From positions 1 to 64,000 of the forward strand of contig NZ_QMEW01000028.1 in assembly GCF_003284965.1 (NCBI RefSeq): a DNA stretch of 64,000 nt. The letters are read 5' to 3'. This document shows positions 25,650 through 33,821 of the stretch, in pieces. The position numbers and the translations under genes were made by a program. Within the stretch, counting starts at the first letter, position 1; every line of letters begins with the position of its first letter. This DNA is from Mycolicibacterium sp. GF69 (GTDB taxonomy: Bacteria; Actinomycetota; Actinomycetes; Mycobacteriales; Mycobacteriaceae). The notes beneath the pieces are model-generated. The model had not been told where the DNA came from. It searched no databases and saw only the letters and a program-made list of their open reading frames with translations.

Positions 25650-26438
25650 ATGGATCCGGAATCACTCGAACTGCTCGAGGACAGCCTGCGCAAGACCATG
25701 CTGTCGGCCTCCGGTCCCGAACTGGAAGCGGCGCTGGCCGAAATGAGTTGGGCCGAGATGCTGTCTGACATCCCCGACGTGGCGATACCGCTGGTGTTCC
25801 GGCTGCTGGGCGAAACAGGCTCGCACGCACCGGTTCTGAACGATGTGCTGCTGGAGACCATCGGCGGTTTACCAGGTGGGACGCCGCCGATGCCGTACGC
25901 CGGTGGCGGCTGGGTGGTGTGGTCCCGCACCGAGGTTCCCGACCCGACACTGGGCGGCCTGCCGCTGCACCGCGTCCCCGATGGGCAGCTGATGCGCATG
26001 GGCGAGGCCCGTCGCGCGGTGGGCTGGTGGCTCGTCGGTTCGGCCAGGGCGATGCTGAACCTCGCACGGCAGCATGCGTTGGATCGGGTGCAGTTCGGCA
26101 AGCCGATCGCATCGTTCCAGGCCGTCCGCCACCGTCTCGCCGAGACGCTGGTGGCGATCGAAGGCGCCGAAGCGACGCTGGGCATCCACGGTAACGAAAG
26201 CCCTGACCTGTCTTCGATGCTGGCCAAGGCCGCCGCAGGTAAGGCCGCGTTGACCGCGGCCAAGCACTGCCAACAGGTGCTCGGCGGTGTCGGCTTCACC
26301 GAAGAGCACGGCCTGCAACGTCATGTGAAGCGGGCTCTGGTGCTCGACGGATTACTCGGTAGCTCAAAGGAATTGACTCGGAGAGCAGGAGCAGGTCTGC
26401 GCGCCCGAGGCTCAGCCCCGAGACTGGCGCATCTGTAG
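25650..26438 (+). CDS. short acyl-CoA dehydrogenase-like protein, putative beta subunit
   Basis: A 262-residue protein matching the C-terminal helical domain of acyl-CoA dehydrogenases (ARQHALDRVQFGKPIASFQ, then AAKHCQQVLGGVGFTEEHGLQRHVKRA). Its N-terminal domain is reduced and the SEPGxGSD loop is missing. It is about 90 residues shorter than typical partner subunits. ATG 25650 is preferred because AAGGAG (25639-25644) is ideally spaced; GTG 25644 overlaps that site. It probably serves as the non-catalytic half of the heteromeric enzyme with the preceding gene. Confidence 0.83.
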   Translation: MDPESLELLEDSLRKTMLSASGPELEAALAEMSWAEMLSDIPDVAIPLVFRLLGETGSHAPVLNDVLLETIGGLPGGTPPMPYAGGGWVVWSRTEVPDPTLGGLPLHRVPDGQLMRMGEARRAVGWWLVGSARAMLNLARQHALDRVQFGKPIASFQAVRHRLAETLVAIEGAEATLGIHGNESPDLSSMLAKAAAGKAALTAAKHCQQVLGGVGFTEEHGLQRHVKRALVLDGLLGSSKELTRRAGAGLRARGSAPRLAHL

Positions 26439-26452
26439 CTGGCCAACCAGCT
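26437..26452. terminator. short hairpin between convergent genes
   Basis: AGCTGG (26437-26442) and CCAGCT (26447-26452) pair around a CCAA loop in the 19-base gap between two convergent stop codons. There is no U-tract, so termination is only suggested. Confidence 0.3.
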
Positions 26453-26457
26453 GCCGA

Positions 26458-27240
26458 CTACTGGATGTTGGCTTTCATCTCGTCGAGGTTCACCAGCACC
26501 GGCCATCCGCTGACACTGAGCGCGTTGCCGTGGCCCGTCTGATGGATATCGAACACCGACTGGATAGCGGCATAGAAGCCCTGTACGTCAAGCGTCTGGT
26601 TTACCGCACGCTTGGCCTGGCGCAGCGCGAACGGGTTCATCTTCGCGATCTGTTCGGCCAGCGCCCTGGTCTCCGAGTCGAGCTGATCGCGGGGCACCAC
26701 CTTGTTCACCATGCCGGTACTGGCTACCTCTTCGGCAGTCATCGCCCGGCCGGTGAAAAGTATCTCCTTGGCCTTGCGCGGGCCGAGTTCCCAAGTGTGG
26801 CCATGGTATTCGACTCCCCCGATACCCATCAGCACCACGGGGTCGGAAAACTGGGCGTCGTCGGCGGCGATGATCAGATCGCACGGCCAGCACAACAGCA
26901 GCCCGCCCGAGATGCAGCGACCCTGAACCGCGGCGATCGACGGCTTGGGCACGTTGCGCCAGCGCAGCGTGTACTCCAGGTAGCGCTTCGCCTCGTGCTC
27001 GATTATGAAGTCCAACGTGATCTTGTCCGGTACCGGTCCGCCACCGCGCAGGTCGTGACCGGCTGAGAAGTGCTTACCGTTGGCGCGCAACACGATCACC
27101 GACACCTCGGTGTCCTCGGCCGCGCGGGTCCACGCGGCGTCGAGTTCGTCGAGCAGCTCCGGGTTCTGCGCGTTGGCGGCCTCGGGCCGGTTCAGGGTGA
27201 TGGTCGCGATGCGGTCGGCGACCTCGTACTCGATGTACAT
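26458..27240 (-). CDS. enoyl-CoA hydratase/isomerase family protein
   Basis: Crotonase-fold protein of 260 residues with ITLNRPEAANAQNPELL, the first oxyanion segment GKHFSAGHDL near 55 and the second, GRCISGGLLLCWPCDLI, near 107. The usual GCEL glutamate is replaced by Leu, and the other acidic position is not obvious, so it may be an isomerase or an alternative crotonase, not a hydratase. It lies 12 bases after the dehydrogenase at 27253-28428 and is co-transcribed with it. Confidence 0.88.
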   Translation of the reverse strand: MYIEYEVADRIATITLNRPEAANAQNPELLDELDAAWTRAAEDTEVSVIVLRANGKHFSAGHDLRGGGPVPDKITLDFIIEHEAKRYLEYTLRWRNVPKPSIAAVQGRCISGGLLLCWPCDLIIAADDAQFSDPVVLMGIGGVEYHGHTWELGPRKAKEILFTGRAMTAEEVASTGMVNKVVPRDQLDSETRALAEQIAKMNPFALRQAKRAVNQTLDVQGFYAAIQSVFDIHQTGHGNALSVSGWPVLVNLDEMKANIQ

Positions 27241-27252
27241 GCTGCAGTCCTT

Positions 27253-28428
27253 CTAGTTTCGCGGCAGGCCCAGCAACCGCTGGGCGATGATGTTGCGTTG
27301 GATCTCTGAAGTGCCGCCGGCGATGGTGCCGCCGAACGTGCGAACGTAACGCTCGAACCAGCCGCACCGGTACAGGTCGAGGTGATGCGCGCTGTACGGT
27401 CCGGAAAAGTTCGGCGCGGCCAGCGCGTCGGTACCCGCGGCGGCCAGCGCGTACTCGGCCGCGGTCTGGGAAGCCTCCGAACCGAGAAGTTTGAGCACCG
27501 ACAGAGCGGGCACATCCTCATCGCCGCGCGCGGCCCTGGCCAGCGCGACCGAGCCGAGCAGGCGCAGCGCCTGGTTGTCCATGATGAGCCCGGCGTACCG
27601 GTCACGATCGAGTGCGGAGGTGGGATGGAAATCCTCGACCAGTTCTTGCAGGCGGTCCGCGTAGCTGAGCCACAACATGTTTCGCTCATGCCCGAGCGAT
27701 CCGTTGGCGACCCGCCACCCCTCGTTCAGCGGCCCCACCAGGTTCTCGACGGGTACCCGCACGTCGTTGAAGAAGACCTCGTTGAAGTCCAGGTCGTCGG
27801 TGCCACACAGCGACGCGAAGGGCCGCCGCACCACACCGGGAAGATCGGTCGGGATCATCAGCACGCTGATGCCCTTGTGTTTGGCGGCCTTCGGATCGGT
27901 GCGAACAAAAGTCAGCAGCACATCGGCGTCGTGTGCCCCCGACGTCCACACCTTCTGTCCGGTGACGACGAACTCGTCGCCGACCAACTCAGCGGTGGTG
28001 CGCAACGACGCCAGGTCCGATCCGGCGCCCGGTTCGCTCATGCCCAGCGAGGCGGTGATCTCGGCACGCAGGATCGGCACCGCCCAGCGCTGCTGTTGCT
28101 CCGGTGTCCCGAACGAGATGAGCGACGCGGAGATGATGCCGACGCCCTGCACGTTGTAGGTCAGATATACGCGCCGACGTGCCAGTTCCTGCTGATGCAC
28201 GTACTGCTGCAGGATCGTGGCATTGCGTCCGCCGAACTCCGGCGGGTAGCCGGGGAGCAGCCAACCGTGGTCGAACAACGACCGCTGCCAGTCTCGCGCC
28301 CAATCCGGGACGTCGCTGCTGGACCGCGACCGCTCCAGCGCGGTGGCCTCGGAGGGCAGGTGTTCATCGAGAAAGGCGTTGAACTCGGTGCGGAACGCCT
28401 CGACGTCAGCATCGAAGGTGAGTTGCAC
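27253..28428 (-). CDS. acyl-CoA dehydrogenase (paralog of the gene at 25-1203)
   Basis: A 391-residue dehydrogenase with the same N-terminus (MQLTFDADVEAFR), GMSEPGAGSDLASL, GQKVWTSGAHDADVLLTFVR and IAGGTSEIQRNIIAQRLLGLP as the first gene in this window. It is divergent from a TetR gene, with the operator ATGAGAA-N5-TTCTCAT in between, 50 bases upstream of its ATG. It forms a two-gene operon with the hydratase. The duplication suggests two parallel pathways using similar acyl-CoAs. Confidence 0.93.
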   Translation of the reverse strand: MQLTFDADVEAFRTEFNAFLDEHLPSEATALERSRSSSDVPDWARDWQRSLFDHGWLLPGYPPEFGGRNATILQQYVHQQELARRRVYLTYNVQGVGIISASLISFGTPEQQQRWAVPILRAEITASLGMSEPGAGSDLASLRTTAELVGDEFVVTGQKVWTSGAHDADVLLTFVRTDPKAAKHKGISVLMIPTDLPGVVRRPFASLCGTDDLDFNEVFFNDVRVPVENLVGPLNEGWRVANGSLGHERNMLWLSYADRLQELVEDFHPTSALDRDRYAGLIMDNQALRLLGSVALARAARGDEDVPALSVLKLLGSEASQTAAEYALAAAGTDALAAPNFSGPYSAHHLDLYRCGWFERYVRTFGGTIAGGTSEIQRNIIAQRLLGLPRN

Positions 28429-28477
28429 GCGACTCCCGCCGGATCAAATCTTTGGTAGGGCTATTGTTATCTCCAAA

Positions 28478-28496
28478 ATGAGAATACTATTCTCAT
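28478..28496. promoter_or_regulatory. operator ATGAGAA-N5-TTCTCAT in ACAD/TetR divergent promoter
   Basis: Perfect arms, pairing over eight bases if the spacer edge is counted (ATGAGAAT/ATTCTCAT). A further TGAGAA half-site follows at 28499-28504. Its position favours autoregulation of the TetR at 28551 and control of the divergent dehydrogenase. Confidence 0.65.
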
Positions 28497-28550
28497 CGTG
28501 AGAAAGTTACAATCTCTGACACGTTGGCCGCGAGGGGGTCGAGGACCGCA

Positions 28551-29267
28551 ATGGCGAGACGTTCTCCGGTACAGTCAGTTCATGTTCTCCCCACCCGGCC
28601 GGCGTCTGAGCCGCCGGTGACCATCCCCAGCGAAGAGCCTGCCTGGAAGCAGCGCGCGGTCGAACGGTCGATCAAAACCGCGAAGCTCCGGGCCGCACAG
28701 CGGGTGCAACGCTTCCTCGACGCCGCTCAGGCGATCATCATCGAAAAGGGCAGCACCGACTTCACCGTCCAGGAGGTCGTCGACCGCTCGCGCCAGTCGC
28801 TGCGCAGCTTCTACCTGCAGTTCGACGGTAAGCACGAACTGCTGCTGGCGCTTTTCGAGGACGCGCTGAGCCGGTCGGCAGACCAGATACGCGCCGCTAC
28901 CACCACCGAAGACGAGCCGATCGAGCGGCTCAAGGTCGCGGTCCAGTTGCTGTTCGAGTCCTCGCGCCCCGACCCGACCGCCAAGCGCCCGCTGTTCACC
29001 GACTTCGCCCCGCGACTCCTGCTGTCGCATCCCGCCGAGGTCAAGGTCGCGCACGCCCCGCTGCTGGCGCTCCTTAACGAACTGATGGAAGAGGCAGGTG
29101 CGGCCGGACAGCTGCGCGAGGGCATCAACCCCAAGCGGATGGCGGCGATGACGATGCAGACCGTCATGTTCGTCGCGCAGTCCAACGGCGCCGAAGACGG
29201 CACAACGCATCCGATCACGGCCGACGAGGTGTGGGACTTCGTCTCCCACGGATTCGCCGCCACCTAG
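28551..29267 (+). CDS. TetR family regulator, candidate master of the GAGAA-N5-TTCTC sites
   Basis: A 238-residue regulator whose DNA-binding domain sits unusually far in, at about 55-90 (DFTVQEVVDRSRQSLRSFYLQF, then DGKHELL), behind a basic and Pro-rich N-terminal extension. ATG 28551 follows AGGA at five bases; a start at a downstream GTG (VTIPSEEP) would shorten the extension. GAGAA-N5-TTCTC operators flank it on both sides, at 28478 and at three positions from 29270, which makes it the likely cognate regulator. Confidence 0.86.
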   Translation: MARRSPVQSVHVLPTRPASEPPVTIPSEEPAWKQRAVERSIKTAKLRAAQRVQRFLDAAQAIIIEKGSTDFTVQEVVDRSRQSLRSFYLQFDGKHELLLALFEDALSRSADQIRAATTTEDEPIERLKVAVQLLFESSRPDPTAKRPLFTDFAPRLLLSHPAEVKVAHAPLLALLNELMEEAGAAGQLREGINPKRMAAMTMQTVMFVAQSNGAEDGTTHPITADEVWDFVSHGFAAT

Positions 29268-29269
29268 CC

Positions 29270-29284
29270 GAGAACTTCGTTCTC
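29270..29284. promoter_or_regulatory. operator GAGAA-N5-TTCTC, array site 1
   Basis: GAGAA CTTCG TTCTC begins three bases after the TetR stop. It is the first of three in the 226-base gap before the P450. Confidence 0.55.
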
Positions 29285-29293
29285 ATTTCGGGC

Positions 29294-29312
29294 GCGAGAA
29301 CCGCGTTCTCGC
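29294..29312. promoter_or_regulatory. operator GCGAGAA-N5-TTCTCGC, array site 2
   Basis: Perfect 7-bp arms (eight with the C/G spacer edges). Its centre is 26 bases from that of site 1. Confidence 0.6.
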
Positions 29313-29351
29313 ATTGACAGCGCGCCGTCGCGACGGCCATAGTCGCCACAA

Positions 29352-29366
29352 GAGAACCTCGTTCTT
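29352..29366. promoter_or_regulatory. operator GAGAA-N5-TTCTT, array site 3
   Basis: Same geometry with one mismatch in the right arm. It lies 56 bases beyond site 2 and about 130 bases before the P450 start. The rest of this gap is AT-richer (TTAAATAGTCAAATTTGAATC region at 29380-29400), consistent with a promoter. Confidence 0.45.
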
Positions 29367-29493
29367 CTCACTGAAGAGCTTAAATAGTCAAATTTGAATC
29401 GCTTATTGACACTCCTTCGTCACGAATGCCAGAGTTGTGAGACAAAAGTCAGCTCCATGTCTTATGTGACCCTGTCCGGTGAGAGGCGATCCG

Positions 29494-30714
29494 GTGACGA
29501 TCAGTGCTGAGAACCCCGACCTGCACGATGCGGCGGAGGATGAGTTGTACTACGACCCGTACAACATCGATCTGAACATGAACCCGTACGCCGTCTTTGC
29601 CCGGCTACGCGAAGAAGCCCCGCTGTACTACAACGCCAAGCACGACTTCTACGCGTTGAGCCGGTTCGAGGATGTCAACAAAGCCGTCATCGACCATCAG
29701 ACGTTCATCTCCGGCCGCGGCGCGCTGCTCGAGATCATCAAGTCGGGGATGGAAATCCCCCCGGGCACATTGATTTTCGAGGATCCACCGATTCACAACA
29801 TCCACCGCAACTTGCTGTCGCGGGTGTTCACCCCGCGTAAGGTGCTCGCGCTGGAACCGCAGATTCGCGAGTTCACATCCCGGTGTCTGGACCCGCTCGT
29901 CGGTTCGGACCGATTCGACTTCGTCAACGATCTCGGCGGCCAGATGCCGATGCGCGTCATCGGCATGCTCCTGGGCATCCCGGAAGAGGACCAGCGCCGG
30001 GTCACCGAACACGGTGAAGCCACCCTGCAGAGCGACAACGTCGACCTGATGGCCACCGGCGAAGTGTTCGCCGAGTTCATCGACTACCGCACGGAGCATC
30101 CCTCCGACGACATCATGACCGATCTGCTGAACGCCGAGTTCGAGGACGAGACCGGCACCCGACGCAGGCTGCGCCGCGAAGAACTGTTGATGTACCTGAC
30201 GGTCATCGCCACGGCGGGCAGCGAAACCACCACGCGTCTGATCGGCTGGGCCGGAAAGACGCTCGCGGATTACCCGGATCAGCGGGCCCAACTGGCGGCC
30301 GATCCCGGGCTGATCCCCCAGGCGATCGAAGAGATCCTGCGCTGGGAGCCGCCGGCCCTGCAGATCGCCCGCTATGTGACCCGCGACGTCGAATACTACG
30401 GTCAGACGGTACCCGAGGGATCAGCGATGCTGATGCTCGTCGGCGCCGCGAACCGCGACCACCGCCGCTTCCCACCGGACGGCGATGTCTTCGATATCCA
30501 CCGGGAAGCGCACTCCCACATGACATTCGGCGCGGGGACACATTTCTGCATGGGCAACGCGCTCGCGCGTCTGGAAGGCCGGATCGCGCTCGAGGAGATC
30601 CTCAAGCGGTTCCCGGCCTGGGAAGTCGACTGGTCCAACGCCAAGCCGTCCCCCACCACCGCGGTACGTGGCTGGCAAGCCATGCCGACCCATGTCTCCG
30701 CGAAAGTCTCCTGA
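29494..30714 (+). CDS. cytochrome P450
   Basis: A 406-residue P450 with the oxygen-binding helix TAGSETTTRL, ExxR in EEILR and the heme loop FGAGTHFCMGNALAR. GTG 29494 is preferred over GTG 29479 because GAGAGG sits seven bases before it. A mycofactocin-type SDR follows 46 bases downstream, mirroring the P450/SDR arrangement at 8597-11613. No redox partner is adjacent. Confidence 0.93.
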   Translation: MTISAENPDLHDAAEDELYYDPYNIDLNMNPYAVFARLREEAPLYYNAKHDFYALSRFEDVNKAVIDHQTFISGRGALLEIIKSGMEIPPGTLIFEDPPIHNIHRNLLSRVFTPRKVLALEPQIREFTSRCLDPLVGSDRFDFVNDLGGQMPMRVIGMLLGIPEEDQRRVTEHGEATLQSDNVDLMATGEVFAEFIDYRTEHPSDDIMTDLLNAEFEDETGTRRRLRREELLMYLTVIATAGSETTTRLIGWAGKTLADYPDQRAQLAADPGLIPQAIEEILRWEPPALQIARYVTRDVEYYGQTVPEGSAMLMLVGAANRDHRRFPPDGDVFDIHREAHSHMTFGAGTHFCMGNALARLEGRIALEEILKRFPAWEVDWSNAKPSPTTAVRGWQAMPTHVSAKVS

Positions 30715-30760
30715 AACACTCCTTGAAATCACCTATACCGACAACGGATTGAGGTAACCA

Positions 30761-31600
30761 ATGACTGGACGTCTAGAAAACAAGGTCGCTTTCATCACCG
30801 GCGCCGCGCGTGGTCAGGGCCGCGCGCACGCGGTGCGAATGGCGGCCGAAGGCGCCGACATCATCGCCGTCGACATCTGTAAGAAGGTCGACACGGTCGA
30901 ATTGATCGCGCCGTCGACGCCCGAGGATCTGGCCGAGACCGCGGATCTGGTCAAGGGGCACAACCGCCGCATCTACACCGCCGAAGTCGACGTCCGCGAC
31001 TTCGACGCGCTCAAGGCGGCGGTCGACACCGGTGTCGAACAGTTGGGCCGGTTGGACATCATCGTTGCCAATGCCGGCATCGGCAACGGTGGGCAGACTT
31101 TGGACAAGACCAGCGAAACCGACTGGACCGCCATGATCGACGTCAACCTCGGCGGTGTGTGGAAGACCGTCAAGGCCGGTGTGCCGCACATCCTCGAGGG
31201 CGGCCGCGGCGGGTCGATCATCCTGACCAGTTCGGTCGGCGGCCTGAAGGCCTACCCGCACACGGGCCACTACGTGGCCGCCAAACACGGTGTGGTGGGC
31301 CTGATGCGGACGTTCGCGGTCGAGCTCGGCGCGCAGAACATTCGCGTCAACTCGGTGCACCCGACCAACGTCAACACCCCGCTGTTCATGAACGAGCCGA
31401 CGATGAAACTGTTCCGGCCCGATCTGGAGAACCCGGGTCCCGACGACATGAAGGTCGTCGGCCAGCTGATGCACACCCTGCCGATCGGCTGGGTGGAGCC
31501 CGAGGACATCGCGAACGCCGTGCTGTTCCTGGCGTCCGACGAGAGCCGCTACATCACCGGCGTCACGCTGCCGGTCGATGGCGGCAGCTGCCTGAAGTAG
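30761..31600 (+). CDS. mycofactocin-coupled SDR family oxidoreductase
   Basis: A 279-residue SDR nearly collinear with the one at 10774: TGAARGQGRAHAVR, the TPEDLAETADLVK insertion, NAGIGNGG, LTSSVGG and HYVAAKHG. GAGG lies six bases before the ATG. It is predicted to oxidise the alcohol produced by the P450 at 29494, with electrons passed to mycofactocin rather than free NAD. The mycofactocin biosynthesis genes are not in this window. Confidence 0.9.
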   Translation: MTGRLENKVAFITGAARGQGRAHAVRMAAEGADIIAVDICKKVDTVELIAPSTPEDLAETADLVKGHNRRIYTAEVDVRDFDALKAAVDTGVEQLGRLDIIVANAGIGNGGQTLDKTSETDWTAMIDVNLGGVWKTVKAGVPHILEGGRGGSIILTSSVGGLKAYPHTGHYVAAKHGVVGLMRTFAVELGAQNIRVNSVHPTNVNTPLFMNEPTMKLFRPDLENPGPDDMKVVGQLMHTLPIGWVEPEDIANAVLFLASDESRYITGVTLPVDGGSCLK

Positions 31601-31608
31601 CTGCAGCG

Positions 31609-32682
31609 TTGACCGCCGCGGAGTTGTCCCTACCGCACAACTGGGACGAGATCACCCCCGACTGGATGACGGCGGCGCTCGCGGAACGTTTCCCGGGCGC
31701 CACCGTCGACGGTGTCACCGTCGCGCTGCGGGACGACGGTACCAACCGTCGGGCCAGGCTGGCGCTGACGTACTCGGCGGGTTCGGGACCTGCGACGGTG
31801 TTCGCCAAGGCCGTCGACCCCGACCACGCCGAACTCGTCGCGCTCACCAGTGGCCTGTTCCACGAACCGCGCCTGTTCAGTTCCGGTGTGGCGCTACCAC
31901 TGGACCATCCGACCGTTTACGCGGCGCTGATCGACGAGCCGGGCTCGAACTTCCTGATGCTCATGGAGGACGTTGTCGCCCGCGGCGCCGACCCGCGCGA
32001 CTCCACCCGGCCGATGACGGTCGAGCAGGTCGCCAACGGCGTCCGGGGCCTGGCACGGATGCACAGCCAGTTCTGGGGTGAGCGGCTGACCGCGAACCCC
32101 GCGCTGGACTGGCTCGAACCGTTCGTCGCGTTCCAAGGACTCGAATACGCGCCTCTGCACATCGCCCATGAGCGGCTTGGCAATTCGGTCTCCTCGGAGA
32201 TCATTGGATTGAGCGGCACAGAACTGTTCGTCGACATCTGGGCGCGCTACATCGGCACGCTGACCGGGTCGTCGCCGGTCACGCTGTTGCACGGCGACCC
32301 GCACATCGGCAACACCTATGTCCTGCCCGACGACGACGTCGGGTTCCTGGACTGGCAGATGGCGCGGCGCGGCAACTGGTCGCTGGACCTCGGCTACTTT
32401 CTGCAGGGGGCGCTGACGATCGAGGACCGCCGGCGCGCCGAACGCGACCTGCTCGACGAGTACCGCGGTGCGCTGGCCCTGCCGTCATCCGAACTGCCTT
32501 CGGCAGAGGATGTTTGGCTGCGGTACCGCGCTTCGGTAGCCCACGGCCTCGCGATCTGGATGGCAACGCTGTCGGGGGGCGACGCCTGGCAGGGCGCCGA
32601 CATCTGTCTGGCGTTGGCGCAACGGTATTCTGCGGCGTTCATCGACCTCGACACCCGCGCGGCGCTGGCGGCGTTGGACTAA
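31609..32682 (+). CDS. APH-fold phosphotransferase family protein
   Basis: A 357-residue kinase-like protein with the catalytic LLHGDPHIGN, metal-binding FLDWQMARRGNWSLDLGYF and the N-terminal loop DDGTNRRARLALTY. I start it at TTG 31609, eight bases after the SDR stop; the ribosome site is weak and a TTG at 31624 is an alternative. Related mycobacterial proteins are common next to P450/SDR genes. A role phosphorylating a hydroxylated substrate is possible. No acyl-CoA dehydrogenase of the ACAD11 type is adjacent. Confidence 0.84.
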   Translation: MTAAELSLPHNWDEITPDWMTAALAERFPGATVDGVTVALRDDGTNRRARLALTYSAGSGPATVFAKAVDPDHAELVALTSGLFHEPRLFSSGVALPLDHPTVYAALIDEPGSNFLMLMEDVVARGADPRDSTRPMTVEQVANGVRGLARMHSQFWGERLTANPALDWLEPFVAFQGLEYAPLHIAHERLGNSVSSEIIGLSGTELFVDIWARYIGTLTGSSPVTLLHGDPHIGNTYVLPDDDVGFLDWQMARRGNWSLDLGYFLQGALTIEDRRRAERDLLDEYRGALALPSSELPSAEDVWLRYRASVAHGLAIWMATLSGGDAWQGADICLALAQRYSAAFIDLDTRAALAALD

Positions 32683-32701
32683 GGGCCGTTGGGCGCGCTC
32701 C

Positions 32702-33673
32702 CTAGATCTCGATGATCACCTTGCCCAGCGCCTTGCGCTCGGCAACGGCCCGTAACGCGGCCGCCGCGTCGTCAAGCGGGAAACGCGTACCGATGAACGG
32801 ACGGAGTTTGCCCTCGGCAAAGAGCGCGTCCAGTTCCTCGTCGTCGCGTATGACCTCGTCCGGATAATCGGACGCGAAGGTCCGGATTTCCATTCCGCGA
32901 ACCGTGATCCCTTTCAGCAGGACCAGATTCAAAGGCACCGAGGGGATCTCGCCGGCCGCGTAACCCAGGGTGACGAACGTCCCGCCCCGGCCGAGGCTGC
33001 GCAACGCCGGCACCGAGTACGGTCCGCCGACGGGGTCGACGACGATCCGAGCGCCGGCCTTGCCGGTGACCTCCCTGATCCGGTCACGCAGATTTTCGCG
33101 CTCGTAGTCGACGACCGCTTCGGCCCCGCGCTCGCGGCAGAGTCCGAGCTTGTCCGATCCGGACGCCGCGGCCAACACCCGACCCCCGAGAAGTTTCGCG
33201 ATGTCCACCGCGGCCAGACCGACACCTCCGGCGGCCCCGAGCACGACCACCCAGTCATCCGGTTGCACCGGGGCGACTGTGCGCAACGTGTAGTACGCCG
33301 TGCGGTAGGTGACGCCGAACGCGGCGGCCTCGGCGTAGTCGATCCCATCCGGAATCGGCGACACCGTACGCGCGTCGACCACCGCCTGCTCCGCGAACGC
33401 ACCGACGAACGTCGTCGCAGACACCCGAGCGCCCACCGGGCAGTCCACCCCGTCACCCACCGCGACGACGTCGCCGGCCATCTCGCTGCCCGGGCTGAAC
33501 GGCGGCGGCACCTTGACCTGATACTTGCCGGCGATCAACAGGACGTCGGAATAGTTGACCGCGGCGGCCCGCACCCTGATGACGACTTGGCCGGGTTGCG
33601 GTGTCAGGTCGGGCAGTTCGTCGAGCACGAGATCGTCAGGTTCGCAATACTCGCGGCACACGATCGCTTTCAT
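32702..33673 (-). CDS. NADPH:quinone reductase-like MDR oxidoreductase
   Basis: A 323-residue medium-chain dehydrogenase/reductase of the zinc-free quinone-reductase type, with a GroES-like N-terminus (VIRVRAAAVNYSDVLLIAGKYQ), the Rossmann motif GAAGGVGLAAVDIAKLLG at about 150-167 and no catalytic zinc Cys/His set. It reduces quinones or enoyl thioesters with NADPH. It is a single gene, convergent with the kinase-like gene and divergent from WS/DGAT. Confidence 0.9.
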   Translation of the reverse strand: MKAIVCREYCEPDDLVLDELPDLTPQPGQVVIRVRAAAVNYSDVLLIAGKYQVKVPPPFSPGSEMAGDVVAVGDGVDCPVGARVSATTFVGAFAEQAVVDARTVSPIPDGIDYAEAAAFGVTYRTAYYTLRTVAPVQPDDWVVVLGAAGGVGLAAVDIAKLLGGRVLAAASGSDKLGLCRERGAEAVVDYERENLRDRIREVTGKAGARIVVDPVGGPYSVPALRSLGRGGTFVTLGYAAGEIPSVPLNLVLLKGITVRGMEIRTFASDYPDEVIRDDEELDALFAEGKLRPFIGTRFPLDDAAAALRAVAERKALGKVIIEI

Positions 33674-33821
33674 CGACCCTCACTTCCGTTGGTCACGGAC
33701 AACCGAATGTGCCCGTGGTCCAGAGCGTAGGACATCCCCGGCTGACCGAAACCACCCGATCATGCCGGTCCGAGTGGTTCGATGGAGCCCTTGGACACCG
33801 ACGGTCCACAGGGGGTGGGCA

